Assembly (NCBI RefSeq): GCF_030272615.1
Contig: NC_081405.1
Span: 312,309,235 to 312,373,234 of the forward strand
Source of the DNA: Cryptomeria japonica
Taxonomy: Eukaryota > Streptophyta > Pinopsida > Cupressales > Cupressaceae
Direction of reading: 5' to 3'
Length of the DNA stretch: 64,000 nucleotides
Position numbers and translations under genes: made by a program. The notes under the pieces are model-generated. The model was given only the letters and a program-made list of their open reading frames with translations. It had not been told where the DNA came from and searched no databases. Shown one piece after another: positions 1-11,964 of this stretch (positions within the stretch are counted from its first letter, which is position 1; every line of letters starts with the position of its first letter).

Positions 1-1555
1 GGAAAAAACTATTTGAAGGGAGTTTTAGCCTTGGATGACTACTGTTATGACATCCTAGTTTTTTCTCCGGGATAAAGGTATTCTGTTTTAGGTTGTGGAA
101 TTCATTAGTTATTCTATTTTAGGTTAAGGGGCCCTAGAACTTTCCACAGGTTGATGGCAAATCCAAAAATTTAAGATATAATAATGTACAATGGAGGGGA
201 TGGGGAGCAGCAGGGAGGGAAAGGGATCAATAATATTACAACCTTTACTTGAGTCTCCGTAGCATCAAAATAAGAACCATCATCCAACTTTAAAAAACTC
301 CAATGGTATTTGGGTAAAGTCCCGAAACTCAGAATGTAAATTAGGAAATGAGATTCAATTAGGGATTTGAGAAAGTTTTGTAGGAGGAGGATCAAAATGC
401 AGGGAAGAAGGTTGAAGAAGCAGAATGTTATTGTCAATAGAGCAAGGGCCATGCTGTAAAAACTAATCTTTGGAAAACATAAAGGAGAAAGAACCAATGA
501 AAAAGATTTATAGATAAGGTAGGATTTTGAAACATCATACCAGGTTTCCTCCAATCAAGCCTATAGCTGGGGAAGTTGGATTTTCGCTTTGTCCTTCAAT
601 CTAGTTGTTTTGTGGAAAGATGGATTTCCAGTAGATTCACTATTGGTGAAGGCACGATATTAGTGCAGATTAGTATTCTGAGTATTTCAGTATTACAGCC
701 CAAGTAATCAAGATTCAAACACAATTTACTCAAATACACAAACTTGACTGTCTTTCAAATTTTCATTAGAAACTGCCTGAGAATTAATACGTACCAGCAA
801 AATTCGACGAAACACTGTTTATTGTGTTATCCTCTGCATAACAAGTGTTTGTTTTATTTTATTCTCTTTCAGCACAAAAACCTCTTTTACATTCTACATA
901 TACCCTCTGAGGTTTGCGCAGCAGTCCTCTACATATTCCGACCCTTCACATTCAGCACACTTTTTTATTAATTGTTTAGTCAGATTTTGGCGACCTATAA
1001 ATGCCCTGCGGGACTTGGCTTGGCATTTATTGTTTATAATATTTTCCTTATTATATGAGCTTTCACCATCAATAATCTTCTTTTTTTAATTTTTTATTAT
1101 AAGTTAGTGTTTATGTAACTATTCAATTTCTAAGTTGGCGTTTGATTCAAAAGAATTAAAATTTATATTTCTTTTGATTGGATAATGAATAATCAAATGA
1201 TTAGTGTTAATCAAGGAATTGATCACAAGAAATCAGCATTATAATATTGTAATTTTTTATATTTGTATAAATTAGATATCTTGAATTTTGATACCACTCA
1301 TTAGCTAAAATTAAGAAAAGAAGAATAGATTGGTAAAATTAAAAGATTATAAATTTGTTTATTGGACAATGAAATAATTAGATTTGGCTAAGTACAATAG
1401 ACTACCAAATAATTATATTTCTTAATATATATGAATAACCAATAAAGATATCTATAAAATCTATAGTAGAATATATCATATAAGTTTAAAATAAGAATGG
1501 TTCAATTTATAAATTTTCACATAACATAAAAAAAAGATGATAATGCAAATCCAAA
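1..1555. other. AT-rich sequence without recognised gene
   Basis: No coding region, RNA gene or mobile-element terminus could be supported here. The short open frames have no recognisable motifs and look like chance. It may be old transposon debris. The first recognisable feature is a LINE fragment starting near 1,560. Confidence 0.6.
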
Positions 1556-1565
1556 GCACCTTACA

Positions 1566-4500
1566 ATAAAAAAACTCAATCTGAAGCAAATGGTGCAAGT
1601 GGATTAGATCGTTCATTTCTCAAACAAATTTTTTAGTGTTGGCAAATGGCTCCCTGCAAGGTTTTTTCAATTCTTCACAATGCATAAGACAAGGAGATCT
1701 ATTATCACCTTTTCCTTTCATCTTAATGGTAGAATCCCTGAGCAAAACCATTGCAATCTATCACTCAATCCAAATGGCTTGGTATACATATTCCAAATTC
1801 CACATTAAATATGTCTGATTCTTTTTTTGGTGATGATACTGTTGGAAATGTGCCTCGAATTAACTTGACTTGTGTTTAGACTAATTGGAGCAACCTATCC
1901 CGATGGAACAACTATCGGTGTGACTCTTGCCAATGGGCCGATGAAACCCTCTTCTTGTGATCGGCTATTGGGTGAGCAAGTCCGAGATGATCAACGATTG
2001 TCGCTATACCGCTATGGCAAGATGCATGAATGTTATCCATCATGGCTTGATGACCAAGTGGTGGGGCCTGACAAGAGAGTAGCTTAGGTGAGATAATGAT
2101 CGAGCATATCAAGGTTGATCCAATGGTGGTCGCTAGGTCGCAATGGGAAACTGCTCGATAGAATATCCACCGTGACCCAGCGACAATGAAGAGCTTCATT
2201 CCGAGTGGTTAGTGAGGTCATGCTAAGGTGGCAGGGCAAGGACCCCGGAGCCAATCAGGGAGTGCCACTTGGCGAAGCGTAGAAAGAGATCAAGGAAGAT
2301 CAGACAGTCAGGAGAACTGGTTGTTTGCTACACCAATACCCAATGAGATTGCATTGGGCGGTCATGTTGATATCGAAGATCGAGTTTACCTATTGAAGGC
2401 TATCCCGATAAGCTGATGGATCTAATCTGTTTGGAGCCGCTTTAGTGGAGTCGCCTAATGGTTCAGCGAAAGATAGGAGCAATTTTTTGTGGTCTTTTTG
2501 ATGGCCAATGGTGTAGAGACTGACTACGGGTGTGCACTCGAACTGGAGTCCAAAAAATAAACACATGGATACTGAAGATGGTCTTGTTGGTGTAGATGAA
2601 TACGAATCGACTGGACTTCCTTGTGCATGTGGGATATTGTCTTTCTCATGAATGTAAACTGATGCAGACAATTAGACTTCAAACTGCTGGTGTAGTTGCT
2701 CAGATGAACTGTCGACAATCTGATATATGTAGTCATTGGATAACTATGAAAATGATAGATAGCGTGAGTCGATTGTAGTGTCCAGTTCGTGAGAATCTGA
2801 GAATGAATATCTGTAGTTGCAGACTGAAACTTTATTGTAAGTTCATTTACTGGAAATAAAGTGTTTCAACTATTGGTGGTGGGTTTTTTTCCCGAAAGGG
2901 TTTTCCCACGTAATTCTTGGTGTTTTGTCTTTGTGTTGATTCTATGTATTTTGTCTATGTTATTCTTAACGTTCTATAAAAGTTTTAAACTGCATTCTTG
3001 TATGATCTCCCCTGATAATTGACATTAGGAAGGCATTTACGCACTGTGCTTTCCTTACAGATACCTTACTTTTTGGCAAATCTTCTATCATTGAGGCCAA
3101 GGTGATCAAAACAATTATATTTGATTACTGTGTTGATTCAAGTAAAAATATCAATTTAAGAATGTCTAGTATCTTTTGTCAGTATACATCACCATTTCTC
3201 TCTACCCAGATTGTAAAAATCCTTAATCACAAGCTATATTTCCTTCTTAGTGAATATCTAGGCATCCCTTTCTTTGTTGGCTCCATCAAGTTTGAATTCT
3301 AAGATAAAATTCTAACAAAAATTCAGAATAGAGTTAATTCTTGCAAAGGTAGATGGTTAACCTTAGCTAGAAAGCTAACTTTGGCTAGATTAGTTCTCAC
3401 TACATTTCCCAACAACATCATGTCAACCTCCAGTTTCCTCTTTCAGTTAAAGTTAGTATGGAGTAGACCATTAGAAAATTCATGGGACAAAGTAACATAG
3501 AGCATAAAAGAAAAGGAACAATTCCTTTGATATCTTGGGAAAGGATGTGTAAAGGAAAATATTATGGAGGAGGGAGAATGCAAAACCGAGAAGTTAGAAA
3601 CTTAGTCTTAGTTGCCAAGATTTCTTGGAACTTGTATGATAAGACCTCAGCTAAGTGGGCCTAAATACATGAATTCAACAAACCCATAAATGATTTTCAC
3701 TATGTCAAACCCACTGAGTGGATCTAAAATGTGGAACTTCATTGTCTCTTGTAGAGACATTATCACACCTCATCACACATGGATTATGAATGATAGGGAG
3801 AAGGAAAACTTTTGGGATGATCCTTGGGGTGGAATCCCTCCTCTAGATAAAATTGCAGAGCTTGGTGAAGCCAAAACTTTCCTTAAACAATAGTGAGGTA
3901 GGAAAGTGAAAGACTATTTCCTTCGAGTTGATTCCTTCTTTTCAAATGCTTAGTTTAAGAGTTTGGAAGGTTATTATTTCCCAAAAAATCAAAAAGTGCA
4001 ACTAGATTGACAATCAATCAAAGGAATATTTTTATTTTTGACAAACCATACATTCGTTCCTAGGCACCCTCCAAATCAAGTAAGTACAAAGTCAAATCTA
4101 GGTATTTATCTCTCATTCGACAAGAAAATTCCACCTCTGCCTCAACTAATTGGCCTCACTAGTTATGTTGGAATGATGCAGTCCTACCAAAAGTTGAATT
4201 TTTTTCATGGTTAGCATTAAATAATCACATCCTTACATTTGAAACATTAAAAAAACTAGAAATTGCTGCCCCTTTTAGATGTCCCATGTGTGAAAAGTGG
4301 GAAGATACAACTGATCATTTATTATTGACTTGCAAATTTCTATAGCATAATTGGACATGGCTTCAAGTCAGACTTAAATGTTACTTTTCTCTTCCAAACA
4401 CTTTGAGTGAAATACTTCTAGACTAGCCTTTCCAATATAAAGAGTTAATTTTTTCCTCTATCTGGGTTATTTGTCAATCCATATTTATATGCAACTTTTG

Positions 4501-5239
4501 GTGGGAAAGAAACAGGTGAATATTTAGAAAAGAACCACTACACTTTCACTTATTCTTACTCAAAGAGAAAAGTCAATTTCAAAAGTGGTCATGGCTAAAT
4601 TTTTCAAACAAGGTCCAATCAACATGTTTACTAGCTAGGATTCTCAATGCTTGTATCATTGGAAAGCTCTCTACTCCCCTAATCCTAGATCTTGGTCCTA
4701 GAAAGAAAAAGTTGACATATCAAATATATCCTGGACTGCTCCACCTCAAATATATGTAAATAAATTTTTTATGGGGTCTCAGTAGGGAACCCTAGCCCAT
4801 TTGATGGTGGTTGTATTATTTGTGACCACACAGGTTATACTATCAAAGTACTTTCCCTCAAACTACCACCCAAGACTAATAATCAGCCTGAAGCACTAAG
4901 TCTCTTGGACAATTTGAACCTTGTTAAAAAATTTGGTTTAAAAATAATTTTGATTGAAGGGATTCCTTGAACATTATCATTGTTTGCAAGAACTTTCATT
5001 CTTCAAATTGGACCCTTAATTACATCCTGAAACAAGTGTTCGTGATTTTGGGTAACTTGAAATACTATCAACTTATTCATTGCTTTTGAGAGGGTAACTC
5101 AGTGGTTGATGAATTGGCAAGCATTGGTCATCAACTTGTTGAAGGAAAAATCCAAGTGTCAAACCCCTTCCCATATTTCTTTATGGAGCTTAAAAGAAGG
5201 ATAGCTTTGGATAAAGATAAAATTACTATTGTACACTAA
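1566..5239 (+). pseudogene. LINE-A ORF2 fragment (RT, zf-RVT, RNase H)
   Basis: Seen in order: an RT block with NGS, GFF and RQGD followed by LSP at about 1,640-1,750; the beginning of the catalytic F-x-DD-T motif at about 1,824-1,839; its other side (LLFGKS) from 3,065; the YLGIP thumb motif near 3,255; a zf-RVT-like segment with C-P-M-C and D-H-L-L-L-T-C near 4,280-4,340; and an RNase H-like stretch at about 4,770-5,236. In the parent family this protein nicks target DNA and copies LINE RNA. This copy is dead: it lacks the N-terminus, carries many stops and shifts, and is split by an LTR. The RNase H acidic residues are poorly preserved. Confidence 0.8.
1840..3059 (+). mobile_element. Solo LTR (copia-type), 1,220 bp
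   Basis: The segment starts TGTTGGAAAT and ends TTTCCTTACA, an imperfect terminal inverted repeat of the TG...CA type. It is flanked by the perfect 5-bp duplication GATAC at 1,835-1,839 and 3,060-3,064. The internal stretch with GGGTTTT-CCCACGTAA-TCTTGGTG near 2,882-2,930 and a TATAAAAG box at 2,975 resemble the end region of copia LTRs, which sets the orientation. There is no primer site, polypurine tract or coding sequence, so this is a solo LTR left by LTR-LTR recombination. Removing it with one GATAC restores the LINE-A reading across the RT active-site motif. The small open frames inside (about 1,872-2,780) are not genes. Confidence 0.88.
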
Positions 5240-5261
5240 TCTTGTCTTTTGCAGTGATTAA

Positions 5262-6056
5262 AATCTGACATGACATTCAATCTATTCTTTTGAGCTTTGT
5301 GCATATCTTGAGATTGCATATTTGTATGTGAGCATCATAATTGAACATGGATCATTCACGGGAGATTTCATCCAAACCGAGCATCATCTTTCACCAATAT
5401 CGGGTCTGTTTTGGCATTATTTCCACAACAAGAAAAACTTGTTTATCATGTTTCTCAAGGTTACTAGCAATTAAAGATTTTATTCAAAGTTACAATGTTG
5501 AAGTGTGATGATTCTTGAAGAGTCTTGTAAAATGCATATACTTTTATGACACATAAGAAATTTTAATCATTTGAAATGGAGTGCTTACTATTGTCGTGAG
5601 CCATGGGTGTTAGTTCAGTGCCATGTGATTCTGGAAGTAGCATTATCTATTATAGTTTTACAAATGAAATCAAAGAGTAAAGATAAGAACTTGCACACTT
5701 TGTACTTAGTTGTTCTCAATTTTGCAATCTTATATTTCTAAAATTGGGATGGACTTTCCTCAAACTTCCTTACTTTTTGCAATCTCGCCTTTCCTTCTTT
5801 CTCTTTTAACTACAAATATGTAATGTTATATATTATTATAAATAAAGTTCAAGATTTTACGTTATATTTGATTAAATAAAATCATCTCAAAAATCTTTTT
5901 TCTATAACTTTAAGAATGTGTTAGGAAATATTTTCATGAATTGTCACTATTATTAGTTTCTTATCATAGAACTATAGGTAAGAAGCAAATTTTGATTAAA
6001 TATTTCAATTTCAAGCATTCAAAATTCATTATTCTTTTAACATATTATATTCTATT
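5262..6056. other. AT-rich spacer between LINE-A and LINE-B
   Basis: No gene or terminus is recognised. The first part may be the 3' untranslated region of LINE-A; no clear poly(A) tail or duplicated target site was found to prove it. Confidence 0.45.
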
Positions 6057-7853
6057 ATGGAAGTAGTGGATACCGATTTTTTGAGAATGGGCATGTGTGG
6101 GTCTCACAGGAGCCAAGCTAGGGCATCTGTGCCCTAGCCTGTGAGCGGGGTGTGTTGGTTGTGCATAGGGGAGGGCAGCTTTTATTTCTTCAAGGAGGGG
6201 CATCATTTTGTGTAGGTCTATTTGGGGTTGGAGGCAACACAATGGTGGGGATTTCAGTGGTGGGTGTTTCGCATGAGTTTTTAAAGCATCTTTGTGTGGT
6301 CTTTGTGGCGACCCGTGGGCTTAAGCTCGGGCTCTTTCCTCAGTGGAATTTGAGTGGAGAGTGTAGCAGATTTTTTCAAGGAGTTGGGCTTCCTCTTCCA
6401 CTTTTTCTTGCAGGGTGGGTTTTGAGGTTGGACGAGATGACTAGTTCTCGAGAGGAAACCTCAGGGGCTTCTCCCAGCTTGGATTTTAGAGTAGCTTTGG
6501 ATTTGCATTCTCTGAATCATGGTGTTGAGACTTTTAATAATAACCTCTTTTCTCCCAATTGAGGGGTTGCTAGTGTTGGTTGGTCAAATGGATTGCAATT
6601 TTGAGAGATGCAAATAGAGGCCAAAACTAGTAATTCCTCCTAATATGATTCCCGAGGTTGTTGATCATTTTTTCGAAGCATTCGCTTTACTGCAATTTTT
6701 TGGGGATGAGGGTTTGTTTGCAATTTCTAGAGAATTAGGCTCAAAGGATTTGGGTGCCGAAAGGGGAAATGGACATTATGTTGTTGGCAAACAACTACTT
6801 CATGGTTACATTCAATTGCTTGGAGGATCACAATAGGGTATTCGAAGGAGGCCCACATTTTTATAACCAGGTGGGGTTGTTCATCAAACCATGGGATGCA
6901 AGATTTAGCCCTTTAGAGGAGCTCTTGAATAGGGTCCCAGTGTGGGTTTGGTTGCCTCATTTTCTAGTGGAATGTTATTGAGAGAATGTGTTGCAGATGC
7001 TCACTTCATGGCTTGGGAAGCCAGTTGGATCTTCAACACAAACCTTGGAGAAATAGGCAATGATTTTCGCTCATACCTATGTTGAAATTTATCTTAGTAA
7101 TCCTTTACCATATATTATAGATATGTGTGCGGGTTCTTATTCTTGGGTCCCACAGTTGGATTATGAGACTTTCTCATTTTGGTGCCATGTATGTCATGAG
7201 TATGGTCATTTGTAGTGAAAGTACCCTAGGTCTAAACTGTTGTACATCAACCTCAACAACCTTCCTGTGGCCTAGATGGGGCTGATAAAGGAAAATCTCC
7301 CATGTCTAATGAGGTTGTGGGTGCTGATGGTTTTGTCTCAGTTGAGACAAAGAGCAGGAATCAGGGACAAAAGAGGTCTTTATAGGAGAGACAGGAGGAG
7401 GATACCTTTAACAGATTTGAAGAATTCGATGATCTTAGCTAGTAGGAGGTGAATTTGGGGTTGATTCCTTTTGATCAAAGTGCAACAAGGTTGGTTCCTG
7501 GTAGTGTGAACTAGGATACTACCTAGGTTCAGTAGGTGGTTGGGAGTCAACAAATGGAGATGGATCAGCTAGTAGTGACTCAGTTGGGTCCCTTCTCTAG
7601 TGTTGAAGTGAAGTTGTCTAGTGGGCATGTTTCTCTTGCAGCACATAAATTGGAATCTGTTGGGGTCAAAAGTAATAATATCTCCTTACATCTGGGTCTT
7701 CATCACAAATACATTAGAAAAGGAGCAATGAAGAAGATTTCAAAGGTTGGTAGAAAGAAGGACTTGGATAAGGTCAAATTGATGGGGGATAATTTGGTTG
7801 AGTCAGGTTCAGTAGAGACTCTGGATTCTTATTTTTCTAATCCTCCAAAATGA
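6057..7853 (+). pseudogene. LINE-B ORF1 (DUF4283-like, zinc knuckle)
   Basis: ORF1 proteins of plant L1 elements bind the element RNA. Here a DUF4283-like segment is readable at about 6,754-6,981 (ANNYFMVTF, FEGGPHFY, VPVWVWLPH) and a CCHC_4-type zinc knuckle at about 7,183-7,230. The knuckle shows C-x2-C and GH, but the last cysteine is replaced by tyrosine after two stops. Frameshifts separate the N-terminal part, the DUF4283 part and the serine-rich C-terminus (7,536-7,853). The terminal TGA (7,851-7,853) overlaps the ORF2 ATG as ATGA. The N-terminus is uncertain. Confidence 0.72.
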
Positions 7854-10800
7854 TTGTGCTATCATGGAATGTAAGGGGCTTGAATAGTCGGCCTAGACAA
7901 AAAGCTATTCGGGAGTTGATAAGGAGTCATTCTTCTGATGTCTTTTTCTTGTAGGAAAATAAATCATCTATGGAAAGTATGTTGGGTTTGGTGCCGAAGC
8001 TATTGGGGAGAGGCGAATGTCAGTGTATTGGGGAATTTGGCTCCTTGGGAGGGGTGTCCTATCTTTTGAACGCCTTGAGAATTCATCCTATGTGGTGGGT
8101 TTCTTCTAGATCTTCTTTATCTGGGGTTGCCTCTAGTCTTGAGACTAGGGAATATATCTTGTTTACTAAAATTTATTCTCCCACTGATCTTCAGGGTAAG
8201 AAAAATTTGTGGTCTCATATTTCTTTTATGCAAGGGTTGTTTCCTTTTCATCCATGGATTATGGCAAGTGATTTAAATGCCATCTTAGAGTTGAGTTAGA
8301 AGAAGGGTGGTGTTATGCGGTTGGAACCATCTTCCTTCCTTCTTCGAGATAGTATATAAACTTTTCATCTTGTTGACATTAAGCCCAGTAATGGTATGTT
8401 CAATTGTAACAACAGGAGGGTAGGGGAGTATTGGATTGCAGAGAGGCTGGATCGCTTTCTGGTTTCTAGTTTTTGGGTTGGTGGGGGGTGGTCCACATGC
8501 TTTGAGATTTTATATTGGAGAGGTTCAGACCATTGACCCGCAAAATTGGTGTCTTCTTCTACTCGGGTCGCTCGACCTCCTTCATTCAAATTCTAGTTTA
8601 TGTGGTTACAGGATCCTTCTTTGTAGGATCATGTTGCATTGTTGTGGAGGAAATGGAGGCATACCTTTGGCACTGCTATGTACCCTTTTTCCAAACAACT
8701 GCAATTTGTTAAGTTTCAGCTTAAACGGTGGAATCGTCAATTTTTTGGTAATATTTTTCATGCTAAGATAATTGCTCAATCAAAGCTGAATGACATAACT
8801 AGAGAAATCAGAGAGCATGGATTGTCTAAAGCCTTTCTTAGGGAGGAAGATAGGGTAGTCAAGGATTTAGAGGAGTGGGATCTTAAGGAGGAAATCTATT
8901 AGAACTAGAGAGCTTGTATTGGTTGGCTTCAAGCGGGAGATAAGAACACTGCATTCTTCTTCAAATCAGTGAAAGCAAGAAGCCATGGCAATTCCATCCC
9001 TATTCTAGTTTATGATGGAGGTGAGAAGTGTTTATCATTGCACAAGATTTCTAAAGAGTCTTTGCAGTATTTTTGATCCCATTTTAGCAAGGATTCTTAG
9101 GAGAAATCTGAAGAGGAGAATCAGGTCCTTGCTTGTATTCCTTCTCTAGTTACAAGGGAGATGAATGAGTAGCTTATGGGTCCTATTTTGTTGGAAGAAC
9201 TTGGGAGGATTGTTTTCCACATGAAGAAGGGGAAAGCTCCTGGACCGGATGGGTTGCTAATTGAGTTCTATTAAGATTTATGGGATATTATCAAAGTGGA
9301 CATATTGGAGGTGGTCTAAGAGCCCTAGAGAAATAAGTAGATGCTTCAAGTTATGAATGCGACTTTCATTGTGTTCATCCCCGAGTGTGATGGGGCTGAC
9401 CAGTTAGGCTAGTTCCATCATATTTCTCTCTGTAATGTGATTTAGAAGATCATTTCTAAGTTGATAGTAGAAAGGTTGAAGAGTTTGCTTGGGGGTGTCA
9501 TTTCAAAGGAGCAGAGTGGGTTTGTGGAGGGTTGTCAAATATGGGATGGTGTGATCATTGCTACTAAGACCATTCATTCTATTGCAGCCTCCAAGAAAAA
9601 ATTTATGTTTATCAAGCTAGATATGGTGAAGGCTTATGATAGAATCTGTTGGGTCTTTCTCTAGAAGATTCTTAGGGATTTTGGCTTTTCTATTGAATGG
9701 ATCCAATGGGTAAGGAGTTGTGTTCATCTACCTCATTCTCTATGCTAATTAATAGAGATCATACTGAGTTGTTTGGTGCATCTAGGGGTATTCGTCGGGG
9801 GGACCCTCTTTTCCCGTTCTTATTCTTTCTTTTGGCTAAGGGTCTAGGAAGGTTGATTAAGTATAATGTGGGTCTAGGTATTATTCATGGTTGGAGTTGG
9901 GGTAATGAAACACCTCCTCAGTCCCATTTGTAGTTTGTAGATGATACAACCCTGATAGGACTAGCTCAGATCAGAGAAGCTATAAATCTGTGGAAAGTCT
10001 TTGATGTTTATCTTGTTTCTTTGAGCCAGTTGATCAGTGAGGATAAATATGTTATTATCTTATTCAACACGCCTAGAACTATTCAAATGAGGATTGCTCA
10101 TATCTTGAAATTCCAGGTCGGTTCTCTTCCCTTGACTTACTTGGGTATTCATATATTTGTTGGTAATCCTTCCAAGGACTCTTGGGAGGGTATTCTAGAC
10201 AAACAATTTTCCATGAAGGTTGATCATTGGACACATAGATGGTTATCCTTTGCTAGGCGGGTTCAACTAATCTAATTAGTGGTTCAGGCTCTTTCAATTT
10301 ATCAGTGTATGCTCCAAGTGGCCCCAAAAGTGGTTTGTGAAGGGATTGGATTCTTTGGCAAGGCAATTTTTATGGCCAGGAAATCTGTCCTCCTATAAAT
10401 GGTGTCTTGTCAAATGGGACTTGGTGTGTAGCCTAAAACAGTCAGGTGGGCTTGGCTTATGGTAGTTTACTTTATTTGGGGAGGCTTTGGTGGAAACATT
10501 ATACTAGAGATAGTGTATTGAATAGGATCAAGGCTGGGAGAGGATTTTGTCTTACAAGTATATACAGAGGATCCCAAAGGAGGAAATGCCAAGATATCTG
10601 TTTGTGGGAAAAGGCTCTGAGATTTGGAGTACTTTCAAGAAAGGGGTTGCACTAGGGTGAACTCACAAAGCTGGTTCCCACTTTTTGGTACATCCTAATT
10701 TTTGCTGAAATCATACATTTTTTGGAAAATATAATTATTTAAGCTTTAAGAGGTCCCATTTGAAGTAATTAATTGAAGAGAGTTAGATCAAAGGCTCTTA

Positions 10801-11962
10801 GATCAAAATTTCTTGGATAGAACCTCTCTACTTCTAAATCATACTTGCAATGGAGTCTCCTTTGCATCTATCAAATGCTGATAAAAAACCAATTTTACAT
10901 TAGCTTTTGAGGGGTCAAACGAATTCATTTAGAAGTTTTGTTTTCTTAAGGATTTAGTCCTTATTATAAGCTTTCCAAATAGTATAATTTTTAATATATT
11001 TAAGTTTATTAATATATTTTTATTTTATTTTTTATGAATGTAGGTTTTTCAATGAACATGAACTTCTTTGTTCAATGCATTGGGAAAATAGCAAACTAAT
11101 GCAAAAAAATTCTGAAAAATATCTATGCCCTAGGTATTGATGTCTTCTTTCTAACAAAAAAAATAAAACTTGATTTTGATATATATAGAGCAAGTTATGT
11201 GTTCAAACGTACACCTATATCTAAATTATAATTAGTCGGACTTCAAAACTTAATAAAATAAAAAATATTCAACATATCACTATCAAACCAACTGCATGCC
11301 TTGGGTATTGATGTTACAAACCAAAATTTAAAAGAGATAAGTTTTTATCATTTATAAAAAAAAATTTATACGTTTTGGGATGCACATCACTCTTAAAAAA
11401 TGTTGTTTCCTATGAAAAACTACTTTTGAGGGAGATGGAAAAATCAATAAAATTTTATTCAAAAAAATTTGAAAAAAATATATTTAGAATCTACAAAAAG
11501 GATGTTACAAATCACTAGTTTACATCATCTTCAAATTCTTAATGATTTAAAAGTTATAGGTGTCGGAAAGTGAAGGTTTTTTGCAAAATGTTTATCTAAG
11601 TGTCAAAGTTGGTCAAAAAGTGGGAACCAGTATTGTGAGTTCACCCACTAATAAAAGGACTTTTATAGATATGTAAGAGGGGCAAAGATGTGCTTTTCTG
11701 GTTCATTTCTTGGGATGGCTATCCCCCCATTATTGATCAGTTTCCAAACCTAGGGAATCTTTGCCAGAGGTTCCTTGAGGTAGGGTGGTCTAGAGTGAGC
11801 GACTTTAATTCTGTTTATAGGTGTGGGCAATTGGAGATGGTGTGGCAAAAGGTTCCTAATGAATGGCTGGTTGTCGGTATGGATGAAGATTGTGTTGAGT
11901 TGCATGGCATTTTGGTGAGTAGACACTGTAGTTCCCTTAAGGATATACATCAAAACAAATAG
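7850..11962 (+). pseudogene. LINE-B ORF2 (endonuclease, reverse transcriptase), interrupted
   Basis: Start chosen at ATG 7,850 because it opens directly on the endonuclease motif SWNVRGLN. Further endonuclease landmarks are a stop followed by ENK near 7,953 (QE-x-K expected), SDLNAIL near 8,270 (GDFN position) and RGSDH near 8,515. The RT shows GPDG near 9,243, SGFVEG near 9,517, KLDM-KAYDR near 9,617, RRGDPL near 9,800, FVDDT near 9,935 and TYLGI near 10,137. Beyond the TIR insertion the frame continues into FWFISWDGYPP-DQFPNL (11,693-11,755). At least ten stops and some shifts make it non-functional. The zf-RVT and RNase H are missing. Confidence 0.82.
10655..11646. mobile_element. Non-autonomous TIR transposon, 992 bp, target site ACTA
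   Basis: The ends are near-perfect inverted repeats of 33 bp (two mismatches by eye). The left end starts GGGTGAACTCACAAAG and continues with TGGTTCCCACTTTTTG; the right end is its reverse complement. Direct ACTA duplications lie at 10,651-10,654 and 11,647-11,650. Removing the element and one ACTA restores the LINE-B frame (KKGVAL then IKGLL), which confirms the borders. The interior is AT-rich with no transposase, so it depends on another element. The termini are not the CACTA type, and a 4-bp target does not identify a superfamily for certain. Confidence 0.88.
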
Positions 11963-11964
11963 AC

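Larger units (their letters stand above)
1560..5260 (+). mobile_element. LINE-A: 5'-truncated L1-type LINE fragment
   Basis: This is the back half of a plant L1-like LINE. It enters the ORF2 reverse transcriptase just before the conserved RQGD-LSP block and continues through the thumb, the zinc-binding zf-RVT segment and a C-terminal RNase H. ORF1, the endonuclease and the first part of the RT are absent, the usual 5' truncation of LINE copies. A solo LTR (1,840-3,059) interrupts it. No target duplication or tail was found, so both outer ends are approximate. Confidence 0.82.
6057..11964 (+). mobile_element. LINE-B: L1-type LINE with ORF1 and ORF2, 3' end lost
   Basis: A long plant L1-like LINE: an ORF1 RNA-binding protein and an ORF2 with endonuclease and reverse transcriptase. 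The zf-RVT and RNase H parts and the 3' tail are missing after about 11,964, where the sequence changes to AT-rich LTR-like DNA. A 992-bp TIR transposon (10,655-11,646) lies in the ORF2 C-terminal part. Decay is heavy, with many TAG stops where glutamine or tryptophan is expected. The 5' end is placed at the first plausible ATG and could lie slightly upstream. Confidence 0.82.

Noticed and set aside
171-554. 127-codon minus-strand frame
   Set aside because: It is leucine/phenylalanine-rich in AT-rich DNA, with no motif, no neighbours and no promoter evidence.
1872-2778. Several 60-95 codon frames on both strands
   Set aside because: They lie entirely within the solo LTR, show no domain and overlap heavily.
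10651-10660. CACTAG at the left end of the TIR element as a CACTA-superfamily terminus
   Set aside because: The right end reads TAGTGGGTG on the reverse strand, so CACTA is not part of the inverted repeat; ACTA is the target duplication.
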